DNA from: Streptomyces sp. CB02366
Lineage (GTDB): Bacteria; Actinomycetota; Actinomycetes; Streptomycetales; Streptomycetaceae
Length of the DNA: 64,000 nt
NCBI RefSeq assembly: GCF_001905905.1
Contig: NZ_LIVT01000008.1
Coordinates: 1-64,000, forward strand
Reading direction: 5' to 3'
The notes under the pieces are model-generated. The model did no database searches. It was not told where the DNA came from and saw nothing but the letters and a program-made list of their open reading frames with translations. The position numbers were made by a program, and so were the translations under genes. Shown piece after piece: positions 1 through 8,948 of this stretch. How positions within the stretch are numbered: the first letter of the stretch is position 1; each line of letters starts with the position of its first letter.

Positions 1-15
1 TGCGGGTCAATACAG

Positions 16-196
16 CTAGGGCGTGTTTCGGAAGGAGCGTCGTCCGCCCGGAGGGCGGGCTCGGCGGCGTCCGGTGCGTGCGATCGCAAGGCGGAGGGCC
101 GCCCCGATACCGGATGTATCGGGGCGGTCCCGACAACGCCGCGAGCGTGCGTGCCGGGCGTCGCCGAGCAGGCGGGACTTTCGAAACACGCCCTAG
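16..196. repeat. 181-bp inverted-repeat (MITE-like) element
   Basis: The ends are a perfect 15-bp inverted repeat, ctagggcgtgtttcg at 16-30 and cgaaacacgccctag at 182-196. Inside is a second perfect hairpin, ccgccccgata (99-109) pairing with tatcggggcgg (117-127) around a 7-nt loop. There is no coding capacity that I credit. The layout fits a small non-autonomous mobile element or a fold-back intergenic repeat. A single end of the same type occurs at 28751-28775. Confidence 0.7.
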
Positions 197-346
197 TGAT
201 CTGAGCCAGAGGTTCGCCGGCCCCCGCCAAGGCCAGGGTGCGGGCCAGTCCCACGGGGGCGCGCGGGCCGAGTCGTACGCCTGAGGTCCAGACGGTACGT
301 GAAGGCTGGAGCGTCGTGGTTCCGCGGAGAATCTCCGTCTCCAGCC

Positions 347-568
347 TCAGTTCCTCCCGCGGGTCCGTTCGCGCTGGGCCCCCGCGGAGCCGGTCACGTC
401 GGCGTAGGCGGGGCCGCGCCAGGCCGCGAGGGCGGCGCCGAGATCGGTCAGCGCCTCAGATGTATGCCGGGCGCGGGCCAGGGCGTCCTCGAAGCGGTGG
501 ACGTCCACGGGGTCGCGCGGCAGGCGCAGCGCGTAGCCGGGCCCTTCGGGGACCTCGGGTTCTGACAC
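347..568 (-). pseudogene. AfsR/SARP-type regulator fragment (BTAD domain)
   Basis: The 73-residue frame reads like the start of a bacterial transcriptional activation domain as found in SARP/AfsR/DnrI regulators: GYALRLPRDPVDVHRFEDAL followed by an ALAAWRGPAYADV stretch, which matches the family pattern GY.L.....VD..RFE ... ALALWRG.ALADV. The DNA-binding winged helix that should precede it is absent, because the region upstream is occupied by the next gene, and the rest of the domain is missing downstream. It is best read as the relic of a much larger regulator. Identification rests on motif memory only. Confidence 0.5.
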
Positions 569-583
569 GGCTTCCGTGATGGG

Positions 584-1003
584 TCACCGCGTGGGAGCGG
601 CAGCCAGGGCGTCGGCGAGCCGGGCGACAGGATCATCGGCGATCTGGTGACGGGATCGCTGGGTGGGCCAGGTGGAGAAAGCGTCGTCCGCCCAGCGCGG
701 GATTACGTGGAAGTGCAGATGGGGTACTGACTGCTCAGATCCGGGCCCACTGGCATTCAGGACGTTGACGCCTCCAGCCTGCAACGCGGTCCGCATCATC
801 GCGGCAACCTGCTGGACCAGTGCCATCGTGTGCGCCAAGTCCTCCGGAGGAATATCGAAGATATCCGCCCAGTGGGCCGTGGGAACCACCAGCGTGTGAC
901 CTGGCGCGAGGGGATTCAGCGGAGCGAACGCACTGGCCACGGGTCCTCGCGCCACCCACCGCGCGTCATCGTCCCGGATCAGATGGCAGAAGGTGCAGTC
1001 CAT
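584..1003 (-). CDS. HIT family protein
   Basis: A 139-residue histidine-triad protein, probably a nucleotide hydrolase or transferase acting on dinucleoside polyphosphates or AMP conjugates in the cytosol. The active-site signature PHLHFHVIP places the three histidines at residues 95, 97 and 99, and an N-terminal CxxC (C3, C6) suggests the usual structural zinc in this subgroup. The start at 1003 is preferred because homologues begin with a short M-x-C-x-x-C leader; an in-frame start 21 codons upstream is possible. It stands alone among gene relics. Confidence 0.85.
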   Translation of the reverse strand: MDCTFCHLIRDDDARWVARGPVASAFAPLNPLAPGHTLVVPTAHWADIFDIPPEDLAHTMALVQQVAAMMRTALQAGGVNVLNASGPGSEQSVPHLHFHVIPRWADDAFSTWPTQRSRHQIADDPVARLADALAAAPTR

Positions 1004-1184
1004 GTGCGCTGACCTTGCCAGAGTCCGCACCGCCCCTGCCAACTGTGTCGCCAGGCGTCTCTTCACTGAGCTTCTTCGAGTCGACTACCGGTCGGGTGAT
1101 GACCGTGAAGCACAACGAGCGAGGTCCCCGGCCTGTTGATGGAAATGTCCGACGTCTCCATCAGGTTGCTCGGGGGCCTCGCTG

Positions 1185-1632
1185 GTCGTCCATCCTGCCG
1201 CACGCACTCGTCGAGTGGGTCGCCATGCCGACCGTCACCCGCCAGGGCGACCGACGCCGCAAACTCCGCCCCTTCCAGAGCGCGTTGGTGGCACGGGTGT
1301 ACCTGCGCGAGCACACCGCACTCGCGAGGATCGCCGCCGGGTTCGGAATCAGCGAGTCCACCGCTCCCGCCTACCCCGGCGCGGTCGTCGATCCGCTCGC
1401 CGAACGTTCGCCGGATCCGCTCAAGACGCTGCGCGGACACCAACCCGGCTTCGTCCTGCTCGACGGCGCCCCCGCCGAGTGCGACCGAGTCGGCGACGGC
1501 CGGGCCGGCTACTCCCGCAAACACCGGCGCCACGGGGTGAACGTGCAGGTGGTCACCGATCCCGGCGGCCGACCGGTGTGGCTTTCACCCGCCCTGCCGG
1601 GCCGCGCCTACGACCTGCCCGCAGCGCTTCTG
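1185..1632 (+). mobile_element. Truncated IS5-superfamily transposase remnant
   Basis: The plus-strand frame contains the N-terminal half of a DDE transposase: a helix-turn-helix stretch (LARIAAGFGISESTAPAYPG), then the first catalytic aspartate context FVLLDG, a KHRRHGVNVQVVTDPGG segment and SPALPGRAYDL. This is the usual order in IS5-type elements with a separate HTH domain. The frame breaks off after about 150 residues, before the second and third catalytic positions, where it meets the 3' end of the convergent glycosyltransferase gene. It cannot be active. No terminal repeats were found. Confidence 0.7.
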
Positions 1633-3155
1633 TGCTGCCCGTCTGATGTCCGGTACGAAGCGTGGGAGCCGTATTTCGGGTGTATTCGGGTGTAGAGCGT
1701 CACTCTCGCGCCGTTGACCTCACTCGTCGTGTGCGCGCGGAAGTGGCGTCGCAGGGTATCCCTTTTCGCTTCTTCTCGCGGGTCCCCCGGTGCGTACGTG
1801 CCTGCTGCCCTCACGACGACGATCCGGTCGAACCGCTTCATACGGGCGGCGATCTCAGGGGCAGGGTGCTCGACACCCGCGAGGGTGTTCGATGCCACGG
1901 GGTCTCGCGCCAGGGCGATATCCACCAGGAGGCGTGTGTCGTCGGGATCGGCGGCGGTCAGCGTCCGGTGCTGACCGGAGAGGTAGAGCAGTCCGTCGCC
2001 GGCGTGGCCTGCCGTGCGGACGGCGGCGCCGATGGCTGAGGCGTCGTTACTCCGGCTCTGGGGCGTCCTCAGCGAGCTGCTCAGCGGCGCGAGCGCTACC
2101 AGGGCCGCGGGCACCGCGACGTACACGGTCCAGGAGTATCGCGGCAGCCTGTGGACGTACTCCAGGAAGGCGCCCAGCAGAAGGGCGAGCCCGATGTCGC
2201 CGAAGAGGACGTACCGGTCCACGAAGATCGGCTTGGCGAGGGAGACAATCAGCAGCAGAGCGCCCGGAAGCACAAGAAGCGGAACAGCCAGTACGGTCAG
2301 CCGGACAGCCCCTCGGCTCCGCAGGGGCGCTCGTGTGCACACCAGCCCGACCACCACCGCAGTCAGCCAGGGGTAGGGGCGCACCGGCCCGCCGATCCAG
2401 GACACCTGCTCCGACTGGCCCGCGCTGACGATCGCCAGCGGCAAAAGCGCTGCCACCACGCCGCCGGCGGTGACGCTCCACGCCCTCAGCACAGCCTTCG
2501 GAGGGCGCGAGACGATCACCGTGACACCGTGTGCGACAAGGGCCAGAACCGCGAACTCGTGGAGCAGGCAGGCCAGAAGCATGGCGAAGCCGTACACGGT
2601 CCACCGCCAACGGCCGCGCCGTGACGAGCTGATCACGAGGGCGCAGGTCGCCCAGGTGACCAGTGCGCAGACCACGGCGTAGGACCGGCCCTCCTGGGCG
2701 TACTTCTGCACCTGAGGGAGGAGGGCGAATACAAGCCCAGCCGTCGCTCCGGCACGAGGTCCCGCCAGGCGCAAGCCGAGAAGACCCACTCCACCCGTCG
2801 CAGCGGCCATGGCCAGTACGGACGGCAGCCGCAGGGAAAGCAGCTCGGCGCCGAACACGTCGAAGACGAGGTGCATCACCGCGTAGTACAGAGCGTGGAC
2901 GAGATCGACCTGCTGCACCGTCTCCCACAGCTGGTACCACTCGCGTTGCGCGAGCCGGTAGGTGACGGCCTCGTCCCCCCACATCGTGTTCTGTCTGCGG
3001 ATGCCCCACATTCCCAGGGCAAGGGACAGCGAGGCGGGAGCGACGACGGTCAGGGCCCTCACCGAGACGGAGGGCAGCCGGGCAGTGGGCGGCTGACCCG
3101 GGAGCCCGGCGGCGGGAGCGGGGGCGGGGGCGGGCGCGCGTACAGCGAGCGACAT
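1608..3155 (-). CDS. GT39-like membrane glycosyltransferase
   Basis: A 515-residue polytopic membrane protein with a Pro/Ala-rich N-terminal tail and about ten or more hydrophobic segments. The first extracytoplasmic loop carries the GT-C acidic motif WGDEAVTYR (D61, E62), as in ArnT and protein mannosyltransferases that use polyprenyl-phosphate sugars. It probably glycosylates cell-envelope lipid or protein. It is divergent from a two-component system 120 bp away. The last ~25 residues (from IHPKYGS) run into the transposase remnant, so the native C-terminus may have been replaced. The sugar and acceptor are unknown. Confidence 0.75.
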   Translation of the reverse strand: MSLAVRAPAPAPAPAAGLPGQPPTARLPSVSVRALTVVAPASLSLALGMWGIRRQNTMWGDEAVTYRLAQREWYQLWETVQQVDLVHALYYAVMHLVFDVFGAELLSLRLPSVLAMAAATGGVGLLGLRLAGPRAGATAGLVFALLPQVQKYAQEGRSYAVVCALVTWATCALVISSSRRGRWRWTVYGFAMLLACLLHEFAVLALVAHGVTVIVSRPPKAVLRAWSVTAGGVVAALLPLAIVSAGQSEQVSWIGGPVRPYPWLTAVVVGLVCTRAPLRSRGAVRLTVLAVPLLVLPGALLLIVSLAKPIFVDRYVLFGDIGLALLLGAFLEYVHRLPRYSWTVYVAVPAALVALAPLSSSLRTPQSRSNDASAIGAAVRTAGHAGDGLLYLSGQHRTLTAADPDDTRLLVDIALARDPVASNTLAGVEHPAPEIAARMKRFDRIVVVRAAGTYAPGDPREEAKRDTLRRHFRAHTTSEVNGARVTLYTRIHPKYGSHASYRTSDGQHRSAAGRS

Positions 3156-3278
3156 CGTCGGAAGGGCCTTTCAGGCGGCGTGGACATCGCCAGCGTGCCC
3201 GGCCCGCTTGACCGGCTGCTGACCCAACCTGACCGGTCGATCAGGAACGGCTCCGGGCCCCGTGCGAGGCTACGAAGC

Positions 3279-3959
3279 ATGCGCATCCTGGTGGTCGAAG
3301 ACGAGGTGGATCTCGCCCGCACCCTGCACACCGGTCTGACGGCCGAGGGGTACAGCGTCGATCTCGCCCACGACGGGCGGCAGGGGCTGTGGATGGCCAG
3401 GACAGGTGAGTACGCCGCCGTCGTCCTGGACTTGATGCTGCCCGGCCTCAACGGCTACAAGGTCTGTGCCCAGCTGCGCCGCGAGAGCAACGCGACTCCG
3501 ATCCTGGTGCTCACCGCCAAGAACGGGGAGTGGGACCAGACGGAGGCATTGGACACGGGCGCCGACGACTACCTGGCCAAGCCCTTCTCCTACCTGGTGC
3601 TCCTCGCGCGGCTCCGGGCCCTGGTCCGACGTGCCGCGGCCGTCGCCCCACCTGTCCTCGCCGTCGGGGACCTCTCGCTGGACGTCGCCGCCCGGGTCTG
3701 CCGTCGGGCGGGCGCCCGGGTGGACCTCACCACCCGGGAGTTCGCCGTACTGGAACTGCTGGCCCGGCGGGCGGGGCAGGCTGTTTCCAAGGCGGATCTG
3801 CTCTACCACGCGTGGCCCGATGACGCCCTGGACCCGAATCTGGTGGAGGCGCGTGTCAGCGTTCTGCGCAAGAAGGTGGACGCCCCGTTCCATCGGCACT
3901 CCCTGCAGACCGTGCGAGGCATCGGCTACCGGCTGGTTGACGACCGTGAACGCGGCTGA
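3279..3959 (+). CDS. OmpR/PhoB-family response regulator
   Basis: A 226-residue regulator. The receiver domain (1-~115) has the acidic pocket at E7/D8, phosphoacceptor D51 in VVLDLMLPGLNG and invariant K101 in LAKPFS. A winged-helix DNA-binding domain (~130-222) follows, with the typical LTTREFAVLELLARRAG and VRGIGYRL segments. The following kinase starts 14 bp before this gene ends, which indicates translational coupling and a cognate pair. The nearest conceivable target is the divergent glycosyltransferase. Confidence 0.92.
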   Translation: MRILVVEDEVDLARTLHTGLTAEGYSVDLAHDGRQGLWMARTGEYAAVVLDLMLPGLNGYKVCAQLRRESNATPILVLTAKNGEWDQTEALDTGADDYLAKPFSYLVLLARLRALVRRAAAVAPPVLAVGDLSLDVAARVCRRAGARVDLTTREFAVLELLARRAGQAVSKADLLYHAWPDDALDPNLVEARVSVLRKKVDAPFHRHSLQTVRGIGYRLVDDRERG

Positions 3960-5511
3960 GTCGCGACGGCGTTGGTGGCCCCGGTCCGTACGCGCCCGTA
4001 CCGCCGTGACCGTCGCCTTGACCGCCGCAGTCGTCCTGCTCGGCATCGGCTGGTGGCTGCACCACGACGTCTACCGCCAAAGCGCCCAGATCGCCCAGGA
4101 CCAGGCCCAGGCCCCGCTGCTGGCGCTCGCCGACCAGCTACGGCAAGGAGTGATCCCCAGCCCGAGGAGCGCCGTGCCGTACGAGGTGGTCGCCACCGGA
4201 CGCAGCGCCCCCGTCGCGTCCGGCGGAGGGATGAACGCCTTTCCTCCCGGCAGCCGCCATGTGTTTCCCGAACCACCCGCCTCCTCCACGCCCATCGATG
4301 ATCCCGATGCGGGCTTCGGCTATGTGAGCTACGAACTGCGCGTCCCGGAGCGCAGCGACGCCGTCCGCGGCTTCGACCTGGGCGGCGGGACCTACCCCGT
4401 TCTCACCACCGACGTCTGGGCCGGTGAACTGACCCGGGAGCAGCGAGCCGGCCTGGGCCTTTCCCCGGACGCCACCATGCGGGTCTACGTGGTGGTGCTC
4501 CCCCACACCGCCGAGGCGATCACCGCCAACATCGGATTCCTGCTGCTGCGAGCCGGACTCGCCGGCCTGCTGCTGATCTCCGCCGTCACCTATTTCACCG
4601 TACGCATCGCCCTGCGGCCGGTCGAAGCGATCCGCACAGCCACCGCCTCGGTCACCGCCGGTGACCCGAGAGAGCGAGTCACCGTACCCGCCACAGGACA
4701 CGAGATCACCGCCCTGGCCACCACCATCAACACCACCCTGCAACGCCTCGACGAGGCAGCAGCCCAACAGAGACGCTTCGTCGCGGACGCCGCACACGAA
4801 CTCCGCAGCCCCCTCACCGCCCTGCTGACCAGCCTGGAAGTAGCGCTCGCCTACCCCGAACGCACCGACTGGCCCGCCGCGGTCGACACCGCGGCGCGGC
4901 AGACCCGACGCCTTCAGAACCTCGCCGAGGATCTGCTGCTCCTCGCCCGCCTCGACGCCCCCACGCCCGCGATGGACAGCGGTTCCATCGACCTGGCCGC
5001 CCTGGCCCGCCGCCTCGTCGAGCAGGGCGTCCCACCGGACGGGCCGGTGACCCTCACGGCCCACACCACCGCTCCCGCATACGTGCACGGCAGTCCCGGC
5101 GACCACGAACGACTCCTGCGCAATCTCATCGACAACGCCGCCCGCCACGCCACAAGCCGCGTCCGGGTCACCGTCCGGAACCAGCCCGAACACGTCGAAC
5201 TGTCCGTCCACGACGACGGCCCGGGCATCCCCGCCGAGGAGTCCGAGCGGATCTTCGAACGTTTCGTCCGGTTGGACGAAGCCCGGGCCCGGGGCCACGG
5301 AGGCACCGGCCTCGGTCTCCCGATCGCCCGCGAACTCGCCCACCGCCACCGGGGCAGCCTCGCCCTGGTCCCCTCGGAGGCCGGAGCATGCTTCCGTCTA
5401 CGCATCCCCCGAGTAGCCCCGGGCCGACCTGACGCCGACGACCTCCGACGAGATCGCCCTGACGGTGCGAGGACCGCCGGCCGGCCCGCTCCGGACAGCC
5501 CTGCGCGCTGA
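3946..5511 (+). CDS. Sensor histidine kinase (HAMP-HisKA-HATPase)
   Basis: A 521-residue membrane kinase starting at a GTG inside the response regulator gene. Order: membrane segment near 20-40, extracytoplasmic sensor of about 150 residues, second membrane segment near 190-212, HAMP linker, H-box AAHELRSPL with phospho-accepting H284, N-box LRNLIDNAARH, G1 DDGPGIPA, F-box FERFVR and G2 GTGLGLPIA. All catalytic boxes are intact. It should autophosphorylate and pass phosphate to the regulator encoded immediately upstream. The signal sensed cannot be told from sequence. Confidence 0.92.
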   Translation: MNAAESRRRWWPRSVRARTAVTVALTAAVVLLGIGWWLHHDVYRQSAQIAQDQAQAPLLALADQLRQGVIPSPRSAVPYEVVATGRSAPVASGGGMNAFPPGSRHVFPEPPASSTPIDDPDAGFGYVSYELRVPERSDAVRGFDLGGGTYPVLTTDVWAGELTREQRAGLGLSPDATMRVYVVVLPHTAEAITANIGFLLLRAGLAGLLLISAVTYFTVRIALRPVEAIRTATASVTAGDPRERVTVPATGHEITALATTINTTLQRLDEAAAQQRRFVADAAHELRSPLTALLTSLEVALAYPERTDWPAAVDTAARQTRRLQNLAEDLLLLARLDAPTPAMDSGSIDLAALARRLVEQGVPPDGPVTLTAHTTAPAYVHGSPGDHERLLRNLIDNAARHATSRVRVTVRNQPEHVELSVHDDGPGIPAEESERIFERFVRLDEARARGHGGTGLGLPIARELAHRHRGSLALVPSEAGACFRLRIPRVAPGRPDADDLRRDRPDGARTAGRPAPDSPAR

Positions 5512-5654
5512 CGGGCCGTCGACCTGGGCACCGATTCCGCCCGGCACCGCCCGCCGACCCGCTCGTCGCAGTCGGCTCGTGCCGACGTGGCGCCCGGGCG
5601 TGCGTCCCTGCCGCCCCCACGCCTCCGGGCCCGAGGGCGGGAGGTGCAAGGTGA

Positions 5655-5745
5655 CGCCTTGCCGGCTACAAGGTCCCGCGCCAACTGGCCCTGAACGGCC
5701 GTATCCAGCGCCCCCCAGCGGCAAGGCCGACTCTTCCGGGCCCGC
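5655..5745 (+). pseudogene. Acyl-CoA synthetase C-terminal scar
   Basis: In the 363-bp gap between the kinase and the next gene, one frame reads RLAGYKVPRQLALNGRIQR, which matches the C-terminal signature of AMP-forming acyl-CoA synthetases (GYKVPR...RSPSGKADY). The PSGKAD part is present only after a one-base shift at the run of Cs near 5712. The rest of the gene is gone. Nothing else is recognised in the gap apart from a short inverted repeat (gcaagg/ccttgc) at 5646-5662. Confidence 0.45.
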
Positions 5746-5874
5746 ACGATGGTGGTGGACGCGGACGCGAGGGCGGAGGGATCCGTCCAGGAGCGGGTTC
5801 CTTATAGTCCTGGGGCCGTCCTGGCCTTCAGGGCGGGGGGACGCGGAGACCCCTACGTCCGCTTGTGAGCTGAT

Positions 5875-8106
5875 ATGAGAAGATTCGCGGCCCGATGGCT
5901 GCACGCGTGGGCGCCCGCTCTGGCCGTCGTCCTGCTCCTCGGGGGCCAGGCCACACCCGCCACGGCCCTCGTCCCCGGGGATCCGACAGCGACCGGCTAC
6001 ACCCGCGAGTCGGTGCGCGCGGCGACCTGGAACATGTGCGGGGAGGCAGGCGGTGGGACCGCCTCGGATGCCGGGTACTGCCCCTGGCGGAACGGCGCCG
6101 CCACCGGACGGTACGACAAGGACGGTTTTTCGATTCCCGACGGGTCCGGTCCGCGCAGGAAGATGGAAGGCGTCGTCCGGCTCATCAACGAGCGCAAGCT
6201 CAACGCCGTGCTGCTCCAGGAGGTCTGCGTCGGCAGGACACCGGGCGACGCCACCGGAACGAGCCACCTCGACGAACTCAGGAAGCTCCTTCCGGCGGGC
6301 GAGTGGAGCTTCGCCTCCGCAGGTGTGACCCGGCCCGACGACCCGCACGGGGTGGAGCCCGAGCGTAGGGATCCCGAACTCCTCGACTCCGAGGGATCGG
6401 ACTGCCGTGGCGATCACCTGACCGGCACACTGAGCAACGCCATCGCCGTCAAGGGAAGGATCACCTGGCGGTCGGAGGACGACTTCGGGACTCCGGTCGG
6501 CACCGGCCTCTCCATGAACAGCGGCACCATCCTCTGTGCCGAGGTGGAGGGCTGGGAAAGCCACCTGTGCAGCACGCACATCTCCAACTTCCACTCCGAC
6601 ACGACGAAGGAGAAGAAGGAGCCGCACTGGGAGGTCCCGATCTCGTCGGGGACGGCCGCGATCTACTACCAGAAGCAGCTCGACATCGTCGAGCGGGTCG
6701 TGAAGCAGTTCCCGTCCGTGGTCCTGGGCGGTGACTTCAACACCAGCAACCAGACCACGCTCAAGCCGCTCTACGACCTGATGGCGGAGTGCGACCAGCG
6801 GGCGTACTTTCCCGGCGACGCCGTCAACGAGCACACGAAGCTCACCCGGGACAACGAGGTCAAGCGGGCCGACGGCGGGTACACGTCGTACACCATGACC
6901 TCGTCCAAGATCGACTACCTGTTCTCGACCGACGGCTTCACCGGCTGCGACTCGCGGACGGAGTTCGGCGACCGCACGGACTACCTGGTCACGACCCAGC
7001 CGGAGTGTCACCTGGTCAAGAGGAACTGCAGGCCCGACGACGACGCCTACTCCGACCACACTCCCGTCTACGGCTACACCGAGGGAGGCCCTGTCGTCTC
7101 CTGGAAGCTCGACGGCAGCGCCACCGCGACGAGCGGCCCGACGGCCGAGCTGAACGGCGCGAGCAGTGACGGTACGAGCGACTGGCGGGCGGCCGAGCAC
7201 GGTGGCGCGCTGTACATGGACGGCCGGGTGGACGAGGCCGTCGTCGCCCGCGCTCCCGCGATCGACACCACCCACAGCTTCACCGTCTCCGCCTGGGCCA
7301 AACTCGACGCCGACGCGGACACGGCCGCCGTCGTGTCCCAGGACGGCACCCGGGTCAGCGGCATGATCCTCTTCTACAACGCGGGCGACAACTCCTGGCG
7401 CTTCGGCCTGCCGAGGGCCGACGCCGACGGCTGGAACATCGACCAGGCCGTCGCGCCCGGCGCGGTCAAGGGCCGGTGGACCAGGCTCACCGGCGTGTAC
7501 GACGCCTCCACCGGCAAGGTGAGCCTCTTCGTCGACGGCACGAAGAAGGCCGAGACCACGCACACCGCCAGGTGGTCCGCGACGGGCCCCTTCGTCGTCG
7601 GCCGAGACCTCGTCAGCGGCGTGCGCAACGCCGGCTTCAAGGGCCACCTCCAGCGGGCCGAGGCCTTCTCCTACGCCCTGCGCGACGACCAGGTCGCCTC
7701 GTACTCCGGGACCATGACGGCCCCGACCGACAAGAGCGTCGCGATGCCCGTCGCCGAAGGCATGAACTCCCAAGGATGCCACCAGCACGGCGACCTGTAC
7801 GGGAACGCCTTCGGCACCGCCGCCACGCGCACGCCGACACTCACCGCGACGGTCCGGCACCCCGACCCGTCCAAGGACGTGTGGGCCGAGTTCTCCCTGT
7901 GGGACAACACCACCTCGACCCAGATCCTGAGCCTGGGCACGCCGGGCTCGAAGAGCTCCACGGTCAAGGGCCAGGGCACCGTCTCCCTCACCGTCCCCAC
8001 GCTCACCCCCGGCCACAGCTACGGCTGGCGGGTCCGGACGGCCGACGCGACGACCAACAAAAACCCCGTCTCCGCCAACTGTCACTTCCTGACGCCCGCC
8101 GCCTGA
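5875..8106 (+). CDS. Secreted endonuclease/exonuclease/phosphatase-LamG protein
   Basis: A 743-residue exported protein. A signal peptide covers about residues 1-32. The endonuclease/exonuclease/phosphatase fold follows (about 45-405) and shows the family motifs: ATWNMCG, LLQEVC, LGGDFNTSN (D287, N289) and YSDHTPV (D394, H395). A concanavalin-like LamG domain spans about 410-600 (MYMDGRVDEAVV, HSFTVSAWAKL). The last ~130 residues form a beta-rich module often seen in Streptomyces LamG proteins. The likely role is extracellular phosphodiester hydrolysis of nucleic acid or lipid, with a carbohydrate-binding tail. It appears monocistronic. Confidence 0.82.
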   Translation: MRRFAARWLHAWAPALAVVLLLGGQATPATALVPGDPTATGYTRESVRAATWNMCGEAGGGTASDAGYCPWRNGAATGRYDKDGFSIPDGSGPRRKMEGVVRLINERKLNAVLLQEVCVGRTPGDATGTSHLDELRKLLPAGEWSFASAGVTRPDDPHGVEPERRDPELLDSEGSDCRGDHLTGTLSNAIAVKGRITWRSEDDFGTPVGTGLSMNSGTILCAEVEGWESHLCSTHISNFHSDTTKEKKEPHWEVPISSGTAAIYYQKQLDIVERVVKQFPSVVLGGDFNTSNQTTLKPLYDLMAECDQRAYFPGDAVNEHTKLTRDNEVKRADGGYTSYTMTSSKIDYLFSTDGFTGCDSRTEFGDRTDYLVTTQPECHLVKRNCRPDDDAYSDHTPVYGYTEGGPVVSWKLDGSATATSGPTAELNGASSDGTSDWRAAEHGGALYMDGRVDEAVVARAPAIDTTHSFTVSAWAKLDADADTAAVVSQDGTRVSGMILFYNAGDNSWRFGLPRADADGWNIDQAVAPGAVKGRWTRLTGVYDASTGKVSLFVDGTKKAETTHTARWSATGPFVVGRDLVSGVRNAGFKGHLQRAEAFSYALRDDQVASYSGTMTAPTDKSVAMPVAEGMNSQGCHQHGDLYGNAFGTAATRTPTLTATVRHPDPSKDVWAEFSLWDNTTSTQILSLGTPGSKSSTVKGQGTVSLTVPTLTPGHSYGWRVRTADATTNKNPVSANCHFLTPAA

Positions 8107-8174
8107 TCCTGGCAGGCGAATCCCGCGTGCCCAGGCCGGAGGTCTCCGGCCGGGGCACGCCCTGTTCCGTACGC

Positions 8175-8544
8175 CTACACGGGCAGGGCCTCCAGGGACC
8201 ACGCGCCTTCGGCCACCCCAGCGCGGGGCCCTCCCGCCCCCCTCGGAGTCCGGCCCCGGAAGTCCTTCAGCCTCGTGTGGGCGAGCAGGTCGAGGCCCGG
8301 CCTGTCGTCCACGGACTCCCCCATGAACGAGCCGTCGTCCGACCGCTCCGTGTCGACCACGTAGAAGCCGGTCGGCAGAGGCTTGCCCACGGTGAACTCC
8401 TGCGCCCCGGCGCCATCCAGGACGAACTCCGGGGAGCGCGTGCCCCAGACCTCTCGTGTACACGTCGTCGGCCCGCCGGGACAGCAGCACTTCCGGGCCC
8501 CGATCTCCGTCGCGGACGGCGAGCAGGTGCACGTCCACCGGCAT
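8175..8544 (-). pseudogene. NUDIX-like N-terminal relic, frameshifted
   Basis: The minus strand from 8544 reads MPVDVHLLAVRDGDRGPEVL and continues LLSRRADDVYTRGLGHALPG, which resembles the start of actinobacterial NUDIX hydrolases (ending VYATGLWHAPSG). No NUDIX box follows in that frame. A shifted frame stays open to a stop at 8175 with a sequence I do not recognise (FTVGKPLPTGFYVVDTERSD). It may be two unrelated pieces joined at about 8460, or a degraded gene. Confidence 0.3.
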
Positions 8545-8561
8545 GGTGTGCCGTCCGCCGC

Positions 8562-8885
8562 TCACGCCTTGCCTTCCGGACGTCGGGCCGGCAGCACGGT
8601 GGACATCTCGTCCTGGACGAGGCCGACGCGCTCGCTGTAGCGCTCCAGCAGCTCCAGGACTTCGGTTTCGAAGCGGTCGTGACAGCCGCCGAAGAGGTCC
8701 GGGCGGGCGAAGCTCGTGCCGCGCAGGTGGCCGAGGGCCTGAGCCGGCGTCCAGACCACGGCACCGGGCATACCGATGGCGCTGTGCGGGGCTATCCGCT
8801 CCCACGCCGCACCTGCCGCAGATCCCACATCAACCCGAACCGCATGACCGTCATCACCAAAGCCGTCCTCCCCCTGGAGAGGCAC
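8562..8885 (-). CDS. Hypothetical protein (possible relic)
   Basis: A frame of up to 107 residues ending 18 bp before the NUDIX-like start. The C-terminal part (GCHDRFETEVLELLERYSER) looks helical and gene-like; the N-terminal part is poor in features and the true start is unclear. I recognise no domain. It lies in the debris zone downstream of the toxin-like operon, so it could be a fragment. Confidence 0.3.
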   Translation of the reverse strand: MPLQGEDGFGDDGHAVRVDVGSAAGAAWERIAPHSAIGMPGAVVWTPAQALGHLRGTSFARPDLFGGCHDRFETEVLELLERYSERVGLVQDEMSTVLPARRPEGKA

Positions 8886-8948
8886 CGCTGAAAACGCTCA
8901 ATGATCAGACAGGTGCTGGGCCGCAGGGCGTGGAGTTTCAGAGCGCCG

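Noticed and set aside
5804..5809. tatagt as a -10 box for the secreted nuclease gene
   Set aside because: No acceptable -35 sequence at 16-19 bp spacing; too weak to list as a promoter.
5398..8805. Minus-strand open frame of more than 1100 codons
   Set aside because: It is the GC-rich antisense shadow of the kinase 3' end and the secreted nuclease gene; composition is Arg/Gly/Val-biased and only its first ~40 residues past 8544 look protein-like.
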